NCBI GenBank assembly: GCA_002167465.1
Contig: NHBL01000029.1
Coordinates: forward strand, 32,967 to 50,683
Direction: 5' to 3'
From: a bacterium TMED6
Lineage (GTDB): Bacteria > Fidelibacterota > Marinisomatia > SCGC-AAA003-L08 > D37C17
Length of the DNA: 17,717 nt
Positions 15,216 through 17,717 of the stretch are shown here, one piece after another. Within the stretch, counting starts at the first letter, position 1. Each line of letters opens with the position of its first letter. A program made the translations under genes and the position numbers. The notes under the pieces are model-generated. The model was not told where the DNA came from. It saw only the letters and a program-made list of their open reading frames with translations, and ran no database searches.

Positions 15216-17216
15216 CTACAATAAACCTATTCTTTTTCTAAGATAAATTTCTAAACAAAATAATATAATTAAATAAAAATAAATTTTATTTTTGATAAAA
15301 ACATCTAATGCTTTATATATCTCCTTATAATCCTCTTTTATCAAACTAGAATCTATTTGGCGCAAAAAAGTAAGGTTTGCAATATCAAAATTAAAATAAA
15401 AACCTCCAGATGCTTTAGAAATATTTTCTAAGAATTCTATATTTTGGTAATTAGTCTCTAATTCAATATTATCTTCAGATATTACTATATCCTCTTTATT
15501 TGAATTTATAACTACTGAATTTGTTCCTAAAAATGAGAAATATATTTCATAACTACCTTTTTTAGAAAAATATAAATCAATATCCTTATCGTATACTAAG
15601 GTATCAACATCTAAATTATCTATATTTTTTACTATTACACTTTTCTGTTTAATTTCAAATGGTACAGTTTCGTGTAGTGAAAAATTAATTTTTTCAGATA
15701 TTGAATAATTATTCTTATTGATGTTAAAATTTAGCAGATAATTATTATTTAAATTTTTATTTATTATATATTGAAAATAATCATCAATATACTTTATTCC
15801 ATATTTATTCTTATAATAAAATGATAATTCTGATAAATTTGGAATTAAAAAAAATGTTTTATTTTCAAAACTTAGCTCAGCAATACTTTCGTTAGTATAA
15901 TAATTAATGTTATCAACATCTTCACAATCATTGCAAAATAAATTAAAATCAGTATAGATATTATCTATTTTAATATTATTATTTAGTACTAATTCCTTTT
16001 GATTAAAATTTGTATTGTAATAGAATCTTCCTTCGTTTTTATGATTAAGTATTTTTACTAAATAATCATTTGTATATCCAAGTCCTTCTACAAAAAGATA
16101 TTTTTGTCTTTCTTCTTGTAAAAGATTAAATAAATTAAATTGAAAATCATTATTTGGAAAATTATCTAATATTACATAATCAAAATTTTTATTAATTACT
16201 TTATTATAATCAAAGTCTTCATTAAAAATATTGTAATGAAAAATATTAATATTTGATATTTGTGAAATATTAGATTTAATGAACTTTGTGTTATACGTTA
16301 ATTTTCCTGTCAATAATAAAATAGATTTTTCTTTTATTTTATTAAAATTTGTATTCCATATATTGTTAGATTTTTGTAAATCAATAAAATTTAGACTTTC
16401 AATTTTATTAATTATTTTATTACCAATTAAATCAGAAGACAATCTAATTGATTTATCAAAATTATATAAACCTTTAATTGTTTGAATTGTATCTAAGAAT
16501 ATTAATTTATTTTCAGAAAATACTTCGTATTTAATTAATACATCATTTTTGGATTTTACATTAATAGAACTAAGAATATTTATTGAATCATTATTTGTTT
16601 CTATTTGGATTTCATTAAAGCCTATATCGTTACTTATTTGCTCATCACCAACCCCTATAATATTAATTGGTAAATTACTATTAGTGTAATAATCAGTATT
16701 TATAATTCCTGAATTAACTACACCATCAGTTATGATAATTAGCTGATCAACATTATTTTTTGTTTTTATATCTTGTATAAAATCAAAAGAAGTTGATTCT
16801 TTGTTAAATAGTAAGCTATTTTTATTAATAACTGTATCTAAATCAAACAGAGTAATTTTTACATCATTATCATCTGCCCAGCCTTCTATTATATTTATGT
16901 ATTTAATAATATCAATATTATTATTGGTTATTATTCTTTTTACACTTAAAGAATTATCCATAACAACACCTATATTTTGTTTTCTTTCAATAGATGAGTT
17001 GAATCGAAATAAATTATTTATAAAAAGAGGTATGATTAGTAATAAAATTATAAATCTTAAAAAGACTATAATTTTTGATTCAATTTTTTTTGATTGAATA
17101 CGCTTAGAAAGTATAAATATTAAGTATATGAAAATTGAAAAATAAAAAGTTTGAAAGATATTTTTAAAAAAAATTATATCTAGAATAGTTTGTAGAATAA
17201 TATCTAAATATGTCAT
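15216..17216 (-). CDS. Membrane-anchored vWA-domain protein (BatA-like, with GATase-like region)
   Basis: A 666-residue inner-membrane protein. Hydrophobic helices at about 20-36 and 47-69 lead to a vWA domain with a metal site D87-x-S89-x-S91 (DNSLS) and ITDG at 162-165. The middle part (about 210-290) is beta-rich. A segment starting near 298 (SILLLTG) and running to about 470 resembles the glutamine-amidotransferase-like fold seen in large vWA membrane proteins of Bacteroidetes and Planctomycetes, without a visible catalytic Cys. A single C-terminal helix (646-659) ends in YLRKRIGLL, a common ending for that group. The function is unknown; such proteins are often near MoxR/Bat genes, which are not seen here. 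The ATG abuts the tsaD stop (TAAATG), so it is cotranslated with tsaD. By eye this gene is even richer in A/T than the flanking housekeeping genes. Confidence 0.72.
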   Translation of the reverse strand: MTYLDIILQTILDIIFFKNIFQTFYFSIFIYLIFILSKRIQSKKIESKIIVFLRFIILLLIIPLFINNLFRFNSSIERKQNIGVVMDNSLSVKRIITNNNIDIIKYINIIEGWADDNDVKITLFDLDTVINKNSLLFNKESTSFDFIQDIKTKNNVDQLIIITDGVVNSGIINTDYYTNSNLPINIIGVGDEQISNDIGFNEIQIETNNDSINILSSINVKSKNDVLIKYEVFSENKLIFLDTIQTIKGLYNFDKSIRLSSDLIGNKIINKIESLNFIDLQKSNNIWNTNFNKIKEKSILLLTGKLTYNTKFIKSNISQISNINIFHYNIFNEDFDYNKVINKNFDYVILDNFPNNDFQFNLFNLLQEERQKYLFVEGLGYTNDYLVKILNHKNEGRFYYNTNFNQKELVLNNNIKIDNIYTDFNLFCNDCEDVDNINYYTNESIAELSFENKTFFLIPNLSELSFYYKNKYGIKYIDDYFQYIINKNLNNNYLLNFNINKNNYSISEKINFSLHETVPFEIKQKSVIVKNIDNLDVDTLVYDKDIDLYFSKKGSYEIYFSFLGTNSVVINSNKEDIVISEDNIELETNYQNIEFLENISKASGGFYFNFDIANLTFLRQIDSSLIKEDYKEIYKALDVFIKNKIYFYLIILFCLEIYLRKRIGLL

Positions 17217-17717
17217 TTATAATTTTAAATTTGGTATTGGCGCTAGATCGTAAGTTGAAACTTTACCATTTTTAATTTTTTGATAAGCAGCCATAGCAAT
17301 CATAGCAGCATTATCAGTACAATATTCAAGTTTAGGTAAAATAATATTTTTATCATGAATTGATTCAAACATTATTGACTTCTGCCTTAATCTATTATTA
17401 GCAGCTACTCCACCTGATATATATATATCATTTACCTTAGGAAAATTAGAAGGGATTTTTTCTAGAGCATTAAACAAGCAGTCTAGTATAGCCTCTTGAT
17501 ATGAAGCGGCTATATTTGATATATTACTATTAAACTCATTTTTATCAGTTTTTTGAGAATAATATAATAATGCAGTTTTTAAACCGCTAAAAGAAAAACT
17601 AAAAGGAGATTTCTTTACTTTAGGGCGAGGGAAATTGAAGTAATCAATTTTTCCATTTTTAGATATTTTATCAATCTCAGGTCCGCCAGGATAATTAAGA
17701 CCTAAAATTCTAGCACC
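17217..17717 (-). CDS. tsaD: tRNA t6A37 threonylcarbamoyltransferase TsaD, C-terminal half
   Basis: The last 166 codons of TsaD, which transfers the threonylcarbamoyl group from TC-AMP to A37 of tRNAs reading ANN codons, together with TsaB and TsaE. The frame is open to the window edge, so the gene is cut there; the family is about 340 residues. Visible family motifs are YPGGPEIDKI, FNFPRP, SFSFSGLKTA, SGGVAANNRLR and YCTDNAAMIA, whose Asp is one of the metal ligands. A Met at 17477 is internal and not a start, since SGLKTA and the preceding conserved parts lie upstream in the same frame. The stop codon is immediately followed by the ATG of the vWA gene. Confidence 0.95.
   Translation of the reverse strand, partial: GARILGLNYPGGPEIDKISKNGKIDYFNFPRPKVKKSPFSFSFSGLKTALLYYSQKTDKNEFNSNISNIAASYQEAILDCLFNALEKIPSNFPKVNDIYISGGVAANNRLRQKSIMFESIHDKNIILPKLEYCTDNAAMIAMAAYQKIKNGKVSTYDLAPIPNLKL

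Noticed and set aside
16279..17097. Plus-strand open frames at 16279-16485 and 16801-17097
   Set aside because: They lie antisense inside the vWA gene, have no recognisable motif or ribosome-binding site, and their composition is that of a reverse complement of Asn/Ile-rich coding sequence.
17217..17477. A short 86-residue gene starting at the Met at 17477
   Set aside because: The same frame stays open to the window edge and contains conserved TsaD motifs upstream of that Met, so this is an internal Met of a truncated tsaD.
1..17717. CRISPR arrays, insertion sequences, tRNA/rRNA genes, attachment sites
   Set aside because: No direct-repeat arrays, transposase genes, tRNA-like cloverleafs or rRNA segments were seen on either strand; nearly all sequence is covered by minus-strand genes.

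Overview
The window is a very AT-rich, gene-dense bacterial segment. Every supported gene lies on the minus strand, so transcription runs from the right edge to the left. The taxonomic guess is a streamlined, probably marine member of the Fibrobacteres-Chlorobi-Bacteroidetes (FCB) superphylum, such as a Marinimicrobia/SAR406-like lineage. It rests on the AT richness and tiny intergenic gaps, a SerRS with the LATPR version of motif 3 (close to the LALPR form I associate with Bacteroidetes), a 29-residue AURKAIP1/COX24-type basic protein, and a BatA-like von Willebrand factor A (vWA) membrane protein. No rRNA or other marker is present, so this is inference.

Layout in transcription order. (1) 17717-15216: the 3' half of tsaD (tRNA t6A synthesis), directly followed by a large membrane-anchored vWA protein. 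(2) 15190-5137: a compact Wzy-type polysaccharide locus. It holds a sulfotransferase-like protein, a Wza-type export protein, a Wzz-type chain-length protein, an EpsG/Wzy-like polymerase, a GT2 glycosyltransferase, a beta-propeller protein with polysaccharide-lyase-22-like spacing of His motifs, a second GT2, a WcaJ-type initiating phosphoglycosyl transferase and a Wzi-like outer-membrane protein. (3) 5127-1928: serS, then a lytic transglycosylase with three LysM domains. (4) 1854-1: an HU-family protein, the 29-aa COX24-type protein, xseA and the beginning of xseB.

How the genes fit together. WcaJ would load the first sugar phosphate on undecaprenyl phosphate, the two GT2 enzymes extend the repeat unit, the EpsG-like protein polymerises, Wzz sets length, the export protein carries the chain through the envelope and the Wzi-like barrel anchors or assembles it at the surface. 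The sulfotransferase-like and propeller proteins would be modifying or accessory factors. No Wzx flippase and no Wzc-type tyrosine kinase domain are encoded here.

Neighbouring genes overlap by 1-4 nt at six junctions, and the longest non-coding gap is 73 bp (upstream of HU). Much of the window could therefore be one or two long transcripts. I saw no tRNA, rRNA, CRISPR array, insertion sequence or convincing terminator. The least-explained gene is the propeller protein at 8914-10173.
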